DNA from: Pantoea trifolii | Lineage (GTDB): Bacteria; Pseudomonadota; Gammaproteobacteria; Enterobacterales; Enterobacteriaceae | Assembly (NCBI RefSeq): GCF_024506435.1 | Contig: NZ_JANIET010000002.1 | Location: 186,001 to 250,000, forward strand | DNA: 64,000 nucleotides | Direction: 5' to 3' | In this document: one piece after another, positions 8,522 through 16,739 of the stretch | Numbering within the stretch: position 1 is the first letter of the stretch | Layout: each line of letters opens with the position of its first letter | Translations under genes and position numbers: made by a program | Notes under the pieces: model-generated | Told to the model about the DNA's origin: nothing | The model's database searches: none | What the model saw: the letters and a program-made list of their open reading frames with translations, nothing else

Positions 8522-8584
8522 GCCCCAACGATGTGGCAACCCTCTTGTTAACGCAGACAGCGCCGTCTGCCGATCGCTTTTATT
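8522..8584 (+). ncRNA. Tandem-hexaloop leader RNA, probable ANTAR antitermination element
   Basis: Hairpin 1 (8522-8537) is GCCCC-AACGAT-GTGGC with one C-U mismatch. Hairpin 2 (8553-8570) is GCAGAC-AGCGCC-GTCTGC with a perfect 6-bp stem. Both loops are six bases with A at position 1 and G at position 4, the signature recognised by ANTAR-domain antiterminators such as AmiR, NasR and EutV. They are separated by 15 bases. A weaker competing hairpin (AGCG 8559-8562 with CGCT 8575-8578, plus inner CG pairs) followed by TTTTATT uses the loop and 3' arm of hairpin 2, so it could act as the terminator that hairpin 2 excludes. The matching ANTAR protein is encoded at 13437. Confidence 0.65.
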
Positions 8585-8639
8585 CTCTCCGGCCTCCCGG
8601 AAACAATCCAATTTGACCATTCCCTTTCAAGAGGTTGCT

Positions 8640-9881
8640 ATGGCTATTAGTCGTCGTTCATTTATCCAGGGTTCAGCAGTTTCGGCATTAGGTTTGGCGG
8701 CGGGCGTTGCGCCTAAGTTTTCTTTCGCCGCCGACAGCAAAGACGCGATTAAAATCGCCAGTATTCTCGACTTATCCGGCGGGCTCGATATCTACGGCAA
8801 GCCGATGTCGAACGCGATTAATTTGGCGGCAGAAGAGATCAACGCAGCGGGCGGTTTATTAGGTCGCCCGTTGCAGGTGATTAATTACGATGCGCAATCC
8901 AACATGCAGCTTTATGCGCAATATGCGCAGCAGGCGGCGCTGAAAGATAAAGTGGCGGTGGTGCACGGCGGCATTACCTCGGCTTCGCGCGAGGTTATTC
9001 GTCCGATGCTGGATCGTTTTCGTTCGCTCTATTTCTACCCGGCGCAATATGAAGGCGGCGTGTGCGATCGCAACTATTTCTCTTCCGGTTCTACTCCGGC
9101 GCAAACCGTGGAAAAACTGGTGCCTTATGCGGTGAAGAAGTGGGGCAAAAAAGTCTACGTGCTGGCGGCGGATTATAACTACGGGCAGATCGTCTCGGCG
9201 TGGGTGAAAAAGTCGGTGCACGATAACGGCGGCGAAGTGATGGCGGTTGAATTCTTCCCGCTGGATGTCACCGATTTTGGTGCGGCCATCTCCAAAATCC
9301 AGAGCGCCAAACCCGACATGGTGTGGTCAGCGCTGGTCGGTGGCGCGCACATCTCCTTCTATCGCCAGTGGCATGCGGCCGGTATGAGCGGCAAGATCCC
9401 GATTGCCTCCACGGTGTTTGGTGGCGGCAACGAACACATCATTCTGTCACCGGAAGAGAGCAACGGCATTCTGGTGGCCGCCAACTATATGCAGGAAATC
9501 CCCTCGCCGGAAAACAAAGCGTTCGTCGAACGATTCCATGCGCGTTACGGCGCGAATACGCCGTACATCAGCGACCTCGCGATGGGCGCTTATCAGGGCA
9601 TGTTGATCTGGGCGGAAGGGGTGCGCAAAGCGGGCGATATCGATCGCATGAAAGTGATTGAGGCGCTGGAGTCCGGCGTCACGCTGACCTCGCCGAGCGG
9701 CAAGCTGAGCGTTGATCCGGCCACGCATCACTGTTCGCTGGATGTGCATATCGCTGAAGTGGAAAACCATCAGATGAAAATTCTGGAAACCTTCACCGAT
9801 CAAGCGCCAGTGGATACCGCGATGGTGTGCGATCTGAAGAAAAATCCGCGCGATACCAAACAGTATCAAATTGAGCTGTAA
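8640..9881 (+). CDS. urtA: Urea/short-chain amide ABC transporter substrate-binding protein (UrtA/AmiC family)
   Basis: A 413-aa type I periplasmic binding protein of the Peripla_BP_5 class. The N-terminus carries a twin-arginine signal (SRRSFIQG, residues 4-11) followed by a hydrophobic stretch and cleavage near residue 31, so it is probably exported folded by Tat. The segment LYFYPAQYEGG is characteristic of the UrtA/AmiC/FmdD group that binds urea or small amides. ATG 8640 follows AAGAGGTTGCT; an in-frame ATG at 8613 would bury the Tat motif. It is the first gene of a five-gene transporter operon whose tail encodes an ANTAR regulator and whose neighbour is an amidase, pointing to amides as ligand. 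Confidence 0.85.
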   Translation: MAISRRSFIQGSAVSALGLAAGVAPKFSFAADSKDAIKIASILDLSGGLDIYGKPMSNAINLAAEEINAAGGLLGRPLQVINYDAQSNMQLYAQYAQQAALKDKVAVVHGGITSASREVIRPMLDRFRSLYFYPAQYEGGVCDRNYFSSGSTPAQTVEKLVPYAVKKWGKKVYVLAADYNYGQIVSAWVKKSVHDNGGEVMAVEFFPLDVTDFGAAISKIQSAKPDMVWSALVGGAHISFYRQWHAAGMSGKIPIASTVFGGGNEHIILSPEESNGILVAANYMQEIPSPENKAFVERFHARYGANTPYISDLAMGAYQGMLIWAEGVRKAGDIDRMKVIEALESGVTLTSPSGKLSVDPATHHCSLDVHIAEVENHQMKILETFTDQAPVDTAMVCDLKKNPRDTKQYQIEL

Positions 9882-9892
9882 CAGGAGCCGCT

Positions 9893-10762
9893 ATGGATCT
9901 GTTCATTATCTACGCCATTGAAGTGCTCAATGCCATCGCCGTGCTGGTGATCATGAGCGTTGGGCTGGCGGTGGTGTTCGGCATGATGAAAATCGTCAAT
10001 ATGGCGCACGGCGAATTCATGATGCTGGGCGGTTACAGCGCCATTCTGGCCACCAATCAGTGGGGCGTGCCGATCTGGATCTCCATGTTGGTGATCGCGC
10101 CGCTCACCGTGGGCGTGTTTGGCGCGGTGATTGAGCGCGTGATTATCCGCCATCTGTATGGGCGGATGATCGATACCATGCTGGCGACTTGGGGGCTGAG
10201 TCTGGCGTTGATCGGTGCCGCCACCATGCTGTTCGGCAACACCACGCTGGGCATCAGTTCGCCGCTGCCCAGCGTAAGCATCGGCCATTTCAGCACCAGC
10301 GGTTATTCGCTGTTCATGATTGTGTTTGCCGTCGGCTTGCTCGGCGCGCTGTGGCTGCTGCTGCGCTTTACCACCTTAGGTCTGTGCGCGCGCGCCACCA
10401 TGCAGAATGCGCGCATGGCGGCAGCGCTCGGCAGTAATCCGGGCAAGATCTACAGCCTGACGTTTGGCCTCGGCGCGGCGCTGTCGGGTTTGGGCGGCGC
10501 GCTGTTAGCGCCGATTACCGGCGTGATCCCAACCATTGGCGTCAGTTTTATCGCCAAAGCCTTTATCACGGTGATTGGCGGTGGCAGCGCCATCATCGCC
10601 GGTACGCTCTCCGCCTCCACGCTGTTCGGCACCATCTCGCAGTTGGTGACCTACTTCTCCACGCCGGTATTTGGTGCGGTTGCGCTGTTGCTGAGCGCCA
10701 TTGTGCTGCTGCGCTTGCTGCCGCAGGGCATCACCGGACGCTTCTTCAGGAGATCGCTGTAA
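9893..10762 (+). CDS. urtB: UrtB/LivH-type ABC transporter permease
   Basis: A 289-aa branched-chain-amino-acid/urea class permease. It shows the typical N-terminal GLAVVFGMMKIVNMAHGEF and GGGSAIIAGTL segments and about eight membrane spans. It is short and lacks the long periplasmic N-terminal extension of many proteobacterial UrtB proteins, so it resembles LivH or the amide transporter FmdE in size. It starts after ACAGGAGCCGCT, 11 bases behind urtA, and its stop overlaps the next start (TAATG). Confidence 0.85.
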   Translation: MDLFIIYAIEVLNAIAVLVIMSVGLAVVFGMMKIVNMAHGEFMMLGGYSAILATNQWGVPIWISMLVIAPLTVGVFGAVIERVIIRHLYGRMIDTMLATWGLSLALIGAATMLFGNTTLGISSPLPSVSIGHFSTSGYSLFMIVFAVGLLGALWLLLRFTTLGLCARATMQNARMAAALGSNPGKIYSLTFGLGAALSGLGGALLAPITGVIPTIGVSFIAKAFITVIGGGSAIIAGTLSASTLFGTISQLVTYFSTPVFGAVALLLSAIVLLRLLPQGITGRFFRRSL

Positions 10763-11793
10763 TGAAACTGTTCTCGGAAAAGATCCAGATTGTCGTCACT
10801 TCTCTGGCGATGGTGCTGGTAGCGCTGTGGCTGTCAGGCGCGATCGAGCTCTACACCTTGCTGTCACTGACGGTGTTTCTGGTGATGGGCTTGTTGTCGC
10901 TCAGCCTGGCATTTATCTGGGGTTACGGCGGCATCCTGTGCTTCGGTCAGGCGGCGTTTTTTGGTTTAGGCGCTTATACCTATGCGATTTGCGCCATCAA
11001 CTGGGGCGATTCGACCTGGGCAGTGGTGATGGCGGTGCTGCTGCCAACGCTGTTCTCGCTGCTGCTCGGCTACGTGATTTTTTATGGCGGCGTCAGCGAT
11101 GTCTATCTCGGCGCGATCACGTTGGCAGTGAGTCTGGTGCTGTTTAACTGGGTTAACTCCACCTCCGGCAGCGAATATCACATCGGCGAAGCGCTGCTGG
11201 GCGGCTTTAACGGTATTCCCTCAGTTCCGACGCTCAACCTGCCGTTCCAGCCGGATGCCTTTTTATCGCCCGAGGCGATCTTTATGGTCACCGCCGGATG
11301 TCTGGCACTTTGCTACGCCTTGCTGAAGTTCGTGCTGCTAAGCCGCTTTGGCAAAACCGTGGTGGCGATTCGTGAGAACGAGCAGCGCGCCGGATTGCTC
11401 GGCTACAACGTGCCGGCGCATAAGCTGGCGACCTTTGCCATCGGCGCAGCCATTGCCGGACTGGCGGGCTGCTTGTATGTCAACTGGGGCGCGTTTGTCA
11501 GTCCCGGCGTGTTCAGCATCAGCCAGTCGGCGCAGATCATCATCTGGGTGATTGTCGGTGGACGTGGCACGCTACTTGGGCCGGTGATCAGCTGCGTGCT
11601 GTTGCAGTGGATGGTGACGCGGCTGGGCGCGCAGCAAACCGTGGATGTCAATTTAGTGCTCGGCGTAATCCTGGCGGTGTTTGTGTTGCTGATTCCGGGC
11701 GGCATTTTACCGACGTTGCAGCGTCTGTGGCGGCGCAAGCGTCCCGCCGCCGCGCCCGCCAGCCGCGCGCAGGTCAGAGAGGTGAAACCATGA
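10762..11793 (+). CDS. urtC: UrtC/LivM-type ABC transporter permease
   Basis: A 343-aa inner-membrane permease of the LivM/UrtC class. The conserved segment GYGGILCFGQAAFFGLGAYTY, the downstream cytoplasmic loop RFGKTVVAIRENEQRAGLLG and IIWVIVGGRGTLLGPVI are visible. It ends in a basic tail (RRKRPAAAPASRAQVR). It overlaps urtB by one base and urtD by 4 bases, indicating a single translationally coupled operon. Confidence 0.86.
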   Translation: MKLFSEKIQIVVTSLAMVLVALWLSGAIELYTLLSLTVFLVMGLLSLSLAFIWGYGGILCFGQAAFFGLGAYTYAICAINWGDSTWAVVMAVLLPTLFSLLLGYVIFYGGVSDVYLGAITLAVSLVLFNWVNSTSGSEYHIGEALLGGFNGIPSVPTLNLPFQPDAFLSPEAIFMVTAGCLALCYALLKFVLLSRFGKTVVAIRENEQRAGLLGYNVPAHKLATFAIGAAIAGLAGCLYVNWGAFVSPGVFSISQSAQIIIWVIVGGRGTLLGPVISCVLLQWMVTRLGAQQTVDVNLVLGVILAVFVLLIPGGILPTLQRLWRRKRPAAAPASRAQVREVKP

Positions 11794-12521
11794 CGACCAA
11801 CGTGTTACTGGAAACCCGCAAAATGGGCGTCAGTTTTGGCGGCGTACATGCGGTGAAAGAGGTGGATTTCACCTTACGTGAAGGTGAATTGCGCTGCCTG
11901 ATTGGCCCCAACGGCGCAGGCAAAAGCACCTTCTTCAAGATGTTGAGCGGCCAGGTGACGCCGACGCGCGGCGAGTGTCGCTATCGCGAACAGGTGATCT
12001 CCGGCAAACGACCTTGGGAGATCGCGCGTTTGGGAATTGGCATCAAAACCCAGGTGCCGAGTGTGTTCGAGGGGTTAAGCGTGCGGGAAAACTTGTGGCA
12101 GGCGGCAGCCAATAAGCTGGCGAAAGCGGCGCTGCCAGCGGCGATTGAACAGGTGCTGGGGGATATCGGTCTGGTTGATCTGCAACACGCGGTGCTCTCG
12201 GAACTGGCACATGGTCAGCGGCAGTGGGTAGAACTGGGGATGATCCTGATCTCCAAACCGCAGCTGGTGCTGCTGGATGAACCGGCGGCGGGCATGACGC
12301 ATCAGGAAGTGCGTAAAACCGCGCAACTGATCAAGGCGATTAATCAGCAGAGCACGGTGGTGGTGGTGGAACACGACATGGAGTTCATCAGCATGATTGC
12401 GCAGCAGGTGACGGTATTTAACCAGGGAGCGGTGCTGGCGGAAGGCAGTTTCCGCGAGGTGACGCAAAATCCGTTGGTGAAAGAGGCGTATCTCGGCAAT
12501 CTGGAGATTAAACATGCTTGA
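11790..12521 (+). CDS. urtD: UrtD-type ABC transporter ATP-binding protein
   Basis: A 243-aa ATPase with Walker A GPNGAGKST (39-47), a UrtD/LivG-type signature LAHGQRQWVELGM in place of LSGGQ, Walker B LVLLDEPAAGMT and H-loop EHDMEF. The ATG at 11790 overlaps the urtC stop as ATGA; the open frame extends upstream but would add non-homologous sequence. It pairs with UrtE to energise uptake. Confidence 0.88.
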   Translation: MTTNVLLETRKMGVSFGGVHAVKEVDFTLREGELRCLIGPNGAGKSTFFKMLSGQVTPTRGECRYREQVISGKRPWEIARLGIGIKTQVPSVFEGLSVRENLWQAAANKLAKAALPAAIEQVLGDIGLVDLQHAVLSELAHGQRQWVELGMILISKPQLVLLDEPAAGMTHQEVRKTAQLIKAINQQSTVVVVEHDMEFISMIAQQVTVFNQGAVLAEGSFREVTQNPLVKEAYLGNLEIKHA

Positions 12522-13218
12522 AATAAAAGAGATGGTTTCGGGCTACAACAAGATTCCGGTGCTGAACTTATCCGAGCTGTTTGTCGGCGCGAAGTCGTTC
12601 ACCGGCGTGCTGGGCCGCAACGGCATGGGCAAAACCACGCTGCTGCGCACCATTATGGGCGAACTGCCAGCCTGGCAAGGCCGCATTGCGCTGAACGGCA
12701 TCGATATTACCGGTTATCAGGCGCATCAGCGTGCGGTGGCGGGCATCGGTTTTGTCCCGCAAGGACGACAGATTTTCCCGCAGCTGACGGTGGAGGAGAA
12801 TCTGCGTATGGGCTGCGTGAAACACTTCTCCCGCGCCGGGCAGATTATCGAGCAGATGCTGGAATATTTTCCGCGCCTGAAGCGCCTGCTGGCGCAGCCG
12901 GGCGGTGCGCTATCGGGCGGTGAGCAGCAGTTGCTGGCATTGGCGCGTTGCCTGTGCGGCCAGCCGCAGCTGGTGCTGCTGGATGAGCCAACGGAAGGGA
13001 TTCAACCGAATATCTGCGAGGAGATCATTGAGACGTTGCGGCGGCTGCGCCACGAGATGGATATTTCGATCATTCTGGTGGAGCAGGATATCGAGTTTCT
13101 CTATGCGCTGTCTGACCAGATTCATGTGATTGAAAAGGGGCAGATTGTGCAGCGGATCAATCCGAAAACCCAGTCGAGTGCCAGCGTGGCAGAGCAGTTT
13201 TTGGGGTTTCATGTTTGA
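12514..13218 (+). CDS. urtE: UrtE-type ABC transporter ATP-binding protein
   Basis: A 234-aa LivF/UrtE-class ATPase: Walker A GRNGMGKTT, signature LSGGEQQLLALARCL and Walker B LVLLDEPTEGIQP. It overlaps urtD by 8 bases. The GRNGMGKT loop and the IQPNI segment after Walker B are typical of UrtE. It is the last transporter gene, followed by a 218-bp gap with a repeat and then the ANTAR regulator. Confidence 0.88.
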   Translation: MLEIKEMVSGYNKIPVLNLSELFVGAKSFTGVLGRNGMGKTTLLRTIMGELPAWQGRIALNGIDITGYQAHQRAVAGIGFVPQGRQIFPQLTVEENLRMGCVKHFSRAGQIIEQMLEYFPRLKRLLAQPGGALSGGEQQLLALARCLCGQPQLVLLDEPTEGIQPNICEEIIETLRRLRHEMDISIILVEQDIEFLYALSDQIHVIEKGQIVQRINPKTQSSASVAEQFLGFHV

Positions 13219-13227
13219 GTTGTACTG

Positions 13228-13316
13228 CCATTGCCCTCTCTCGCAGGCGGGAGAGGGCACCGATGGAGCATGTGGCAGCGTCTCCCTCTCCCTGTGGGAG
13301 AGGGCCGGGGTGAGGG
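13228..13316. repeat. CCCTCTC...GGGAGAGGG intergenic repeat, copy 1
   Basis: Two short hairpins (GCCCTCTC-tcgcaggcg-GAGAGGGC and CCCTCTCCC-tgt-GGGAGAGGG) are followed by GGGGTGAGGGC. The same arrangement occurs at 16573-16670. It is a dispersed enterobacterial intergenic element, here between urtE and the ANTAR gene, where it may weaken read-through. Confidence 0.75.
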
Positions 13317-13436
13317 CATCAGCGCGCAGAGGACGTTGTCCGCCCTGACACAGCACCCGGCAGCATCAGCAAAGCACGGATTCAGCCGCTCGCTTACCGT
13401 GAGGCTTCCTCATTCGGGATGCGCATAGGGTGAACC

Positions 13437-14015
13437 ATGACTGAACAAACATTACTGGCAACGCTTTCTGGTGTCCGGCTGCATATTTTCCATCCTGATT
13501 CACAGAGCGTGCGCGCGTTTTGCGCTTCGCTGACGCAGTTAGGTTGTCACGCGCAGCACAGCTGGCCGCCTGCTGCATCAATCCCTGTGGATACACAGCT
13601 GCTGCTGGTGGCGATTGATGTGCATCAGCAGCAGCCTTTATCCACTCTGTTCAACAGCGCGCGCGAAAAGGATATTCCCATTATCGCGCTGGCGGATAGC
13701 CATAACGCGCGGCTGTTTCCGCTACTGCTGCAATTCCAGCCGAACGCCATCGCCGAGCGTGAGCTCAATCCGTTTGCCATGATTGTGCAGATGATCGGCA
13801 CGCTACAAACCGTGCGTCATCACCAGCGGTTGCGTGCGGTGCAGCAGGCGCGTAAAGCGCGTGGGGAAAGGTTGTCGCAGGCCAAAGGCGTGCTAATGCA
13901 AACCTTCGGGCTGGATGAATCGGGGGCGTATCGCTTGATGCGCAGCGAAGCGATGAACACGCGCAGCAGCATGGAATACACCGCCGAGCGCGTGATCACC
14001 ACGCTACAAAAGTAA
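13437..14015 (+). CDS. AmiR/NasT-like ANTAR-domain RNA-binding antiterminator
   Basis: A 192-aa protein the size of Pseudomonas AmiR. The N-terminal part (1-125) is a degenerate receiver-like domain without an obvious phospho-acceptor. A helical linker (HHQRLRAVQQARKARGERLS) leads into a C-terminal ANTAR domain (about 130-190) containing the typical LSQAKGVLMQTFGLDESGAYRLMRS and a final short helix. ANTAR domains bind tandem hexaloop RNA and prevent termination. The matching RNA motif sits in the urtA leader at 8522-8570. By analogy with AmiC/AmiR, an amide-binding partner may control it; UrtA is the only candidate visible, but as an exported protein it is an unlikely direct one. Confidence 0.88.
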   Translation: MTEQTLLATLSGVRLHIFHPDSQSVRAFCASLTQLGCHAQHSWPPAASIPVDTQLLLVAIDVHQQQPLSTLFNSAREKDIPIIALADSHNARLFPLLLQFQPNAIAERELNPFAMIVQMIGTLQTVRHHQRLRAVQQARKARGERLSQAKGVLMQTFGLDESGAYRLMRSEAMNTRSSMEYTAERVITTLQK

Positions 14016-14951
14016 CGGCGCGTCCGGCTGCCGTAACAGGCTGCTGGGCGTATAACCAAAGGCTTTGCGAAACGCCAGGCTGAAGTGCGACATATCGCTG
14101 AAACCGTGATCCAGCGCCACCTGAGTGATATTGCGCGCTTTGCCTTCGGCCAGAACGCGATGGCACGCCTGCAAACGCTCCTGCCAGAGGAAGTTCATCG
14201 GCGTGGTGCCGTGGGCGGCAAACACCCGGCTGATGGTGCGCGGCGAGACGTGATGCGCATTGGCGATCTGCGCCACCGACAGCTCCGGCTCCTGCAGATT
14301 GTGACGCAGAAAACTCACCACGCGCGAATACAGATCCGGTTTCAGCGCCTCTTCGCTGTGCTGCAAATTGACGCTCACCGAAATCATATTCAGCAGCGTG
14401 TTGGCAAACTGCTCCGCCAGAAACGGATTCTCGCGGTCGGGATTAAACACAAAGGCTTCCTGTAAAAGCAGCTTAAGCGATGCCATGCCGGGGCGCATAA
14501 GATCCAGCGTTTTGCCCGCCAGTTTGGCGGTGGCAGGCGCTTCCTTCTCCATGATGTGGCGCGGCAGATGCACGATATTGATCGCCACCTTCTCCATGGC
14601 AAAATCAAACGGCGTCGCGGCATCGTAGATCACCACGTCGCCCGCGCTGACGCGTGATTGATGGCCATTCTGCCGCAGCGTGCCGCTGCCAGCGCAAACA
14701 TAACCCAGATAGAAATCGTGATTAGGATGGCGGCGGATGCACTCCGGCGTGCGTTGCCACATCAGCGCGGTATGCGATACGTGATTGGCAATATCCATGT
14801 GACCGAGCATCGAATAGGCAAAGCTGCCGGAAAAGGTGCCTGAGTGCATCTGGCGCGCTTCGGCTTTGATCAGACGCGAGCACACCGCATCACGCCAGGC
14901 ATCGAAGCGATGACGGTTATCGAGATCGTCGGTGGTGAAAAGCTCTTTCAT
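14004..14951 (-). CDS. AraC-family transcriptional regulator (AraC_binding_2/FeaR type)
   Basis: A 315-aa regulator. The N-terminal half (to about 200) resembles the AraC_binding_2 sensor of FeaR/NahR/XylS-like proteins. The C-terminus (215-315) has two helix-turn-helices, with SVAQIANAHHVSPRTISRVF and ITQVALDHGFSDMSHFSLAF. It is convergent with the ANTAR gene, overlapping it by 12 bases at the 3' ends, and lies 117 bp downstream of the co-oriented amidase gene. It probably regulates the amidase or transporter in response to an aromatic or amide substrate. Target is inference. Confidence 0.85.
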   Translation of the reverse strand: MKELFTTDDLDNRHRFDAWRDAVCSRLIKAEARQMHSGTFSGSFAYSMLGHMDIANHVSHTALMWQRTPECIRRHPNHDFYLGYVCAGSGTLRQNGHQSRVSAGDVVIYDAATPFDFAMEKVAINIVHLPRHIMEKEAPATAKLAGKTLDLMRPGMASLKLLLQEAFVFNPDRENPFLAEQFANTLLNMISVSVNLQHSEEALKPDLYSRVVSFLRHNLQEPELSVAQIANAHHVSPRTISRVFAAHGTTPMNFLWQERLQACHRVLAEGKARNITQVALDHGFSDMSHFSLAFRKAFGYTPSSLLRQPDAPLLL

Positions 14952-15068
14952 ATCAGCATCCCCTAAACATGGCGAAAAGGGCGGAAGTCAGGGAGTTAAA
15001 GCAAGTTTCAGGCCATGAGCGGGTGAAATGACCGCCCCGTTGCGGTCGGGGCGGTAAAGGCGGCGGAA

Positions 15069-16463
15069 TTACAACGCAGGATGCTGTTTGTGCCAGTCGG
15101 TGACCTGCTGGAAGGCCCACGCGCCCTGAATCATGGTGGTTTCGGCGAAATGTGCCGCCACCAGCTGGAAGCCAATCGGTGCACCGCTGGTGGTTTTGCC
15201 GCACGGCAAGGTGATGGTGGGATGTCCGCTGGCATCGAATGCACTGGTATAGCGCAGTACGCCGTTAAACAGTGCCTGATCGGTACCAAAACGGGTCATG
15301 GTGTCCCAGGTCAATCCGGCATACGCGGTGGCCGGTGCCAGAATCAGATCAACCTGGGTGAACAGTGCGGAGATATCGCCGCGCAGCGCCGCACGGCTGA
15401 GCAGCAAGCGCTGATACGCCAGCGCGGTGACGCTGTGGCCAAGATCCAACAGGCCAGCCAAGCCGGGACCGTATTGATCTTTCTGCGCTGGATAGGTCTC
15501 TTCATGCGCCAGCGCAGTTTCCACGGCGCAGAGTGCGCTCCACTCGGCGGCGGCTTTTTCGGTATCAGGCAAGGTGATATCCACCATGGTCGCGCCGAGC
15601 GAGCTCAAGGTGGCGATCGCCGATTGCAGCGCGGCGCAGGTTTCCTCGTCAACTTTCTCCAGCGCCCAGCTTTTATCTACGCCGATGCGCATCTTGCTAA
15701 TGCCGCGCGTCATCAGCGCCAGATAATCCGGCACCGGCTCGCTGCTGGAGGTGGGATCTTTGTCATCGCGACCGGCAATCGCCTGCAACATGGCGGCGGC
15801 ATCGGCGGCGTTACGCGCCATCGGACCAATATGATCCAGTGATGCCGCCAGTTCACAGGCACCGTGACGCGTGACGCGGCTCCACGTCGGTTTAATACCG
15901 GTCAGACCGTTGGCGTTGGAGGGAAAACGAATTGAACCGCCGGTATCGGTGCCAATCGAGCCGAAGCATAAACCTGCGGCGGTGGCGACGCCGGATCCGC
16001 TGGAGGAGACGCCGGTCCACAGCGCATTGCCCCACGGATTATTCGGGCGGGTGATATCGGGATGGTGATCGGCGAAGGCGCTTTCGGTTTGCGTCAGTTT
16101 GCCGAGAATCACCGCACCCGCCGCGCGGAAGCGCTCCACCACGGTGGAGTCTTCGGTTGGGTAACGATCTTTGTGGATGATCATGCCGTGGCTGGTGGGC
16201 GCGTCTTTGGTCCAGATCAGATCTTTCAGCGCAATCGGTACGCCGTGTAGTGGACCGCGCATTTTTCCCTGCGCAATTTCGGCATCGGCTTCAGCCGCCT
16301 GTTGCAGCGCACTGTCGCGCATCACGTAGAAGTAGCTGTGTAAGTCGCGATCGAGCGTATCGATGCGCGTCAGCAGGGTTTGTGTGACCTCCACCGAAGA
16401 GATTTCGCCCGACTGAATCAAGCGGCCAATTTCCAGCAAGCTTTTGTAATGCAGGTTATTCAT
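15069..16463 (-). CDS. Amidase signature (AS) family amidohydrolase
   Basis: A 464-aa enzyme with the AS catalytic elements: Lys80 in PIALKDL, the Ser153-155 cluster in GVSSSGSG (cis-serine) and Ser177 in GTDTGGSIRFP (nucleophile). Family members hydrolyse amides, carbamates or allophanate to release ammonia. ATG 16463 is preferred because GAGGTAAGGTCACG precedes it; the frame is open to 16514 upstream. It shares the locus with a urea/amide-type ABC importer and an ANTAR regulator, so it is the likely intracellular enzyme that uses the imported amide as a nitrogen source. The substrate is not known. Confidence 0.87.
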   Translation of the reverse strand: MNNLHYKSLLEIGRLIQSGEISSVEVTQTLLTRIDTLDRDLHSYFYVMRDSALQQAAEADAEIAQGKMRGPLHGVPIALKDLIWTKDAPTSHGMIIHKDRYPTEDSTVVERFRAAGAVILGKLTQTESAFADHHPDITRPNNPWGNALWTGVSSSGSGVATAAGLCFGSIGTDTGGSIRFPSNANGLTGIKPTWSRVTRHGACELAASLDHIGPMARNAADAAAMLQAIAGRDDKDPTSSSEPVPDYLALMTRGISKMRIGVDKSWALEKVDEETCAALQSAIATLSSLGATMVDITLPDTEKAAAEWSALCAVETALAHEETYPAQKDQYGPGLAGLLDLGHSVTALAYQRLLLSRAALRGDISALFTQVDLILAPATAYAGLTWDTMTRFGTDQALFNGVLRYTSAFDASGHPTITLPCGKTTSGAPIGFQLVAAHFAETTMIQGAWAFQQVTDWHKQHPAL

Positions 16464-16572
16464 CGTGACCTTACCTCGTGAGTGAGAGATGTGTTGATGA
16501 ATAACGTAAGTCACCGCGTGAAGTGCGGCTGTGTTTAGGCGGACAGATGGTATGTCAGAACTGCCAATGAAT

Positions 16573-16670
16573 TTCCCTTACCCCAGCCCTCTCCCGCAGG
16601 CGGGAGAGGGAGCAGACGGTGCACAATCGGTTCCCTCTCCCGTTTATGGGAGAGGGTTAGGGTGAGGGCA
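16573..16670. repeat. CCCTCTCCC...GGGAGAGGG intergenic repeat, copy 2
   Basis: CCCTCTCCC-gcaggc-GGGAGAGGG and CCCTCTCCC-gtttat-GGGAGAGGG hairpins are followed by GGGTGAGGGC, the same plan as at 13228-13316. It fills much of the 276-bp gap 16464-16739 between the divergent amidase and the unknown gene at 16740. Confidence 0.78.
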
Positions 16671-16739
16671 AAAACCATTAAAGCTGCTGAACATTTCGCC
16701 GATAACTCTCAGGAATAGTACACAACGAGGATTATTTTC

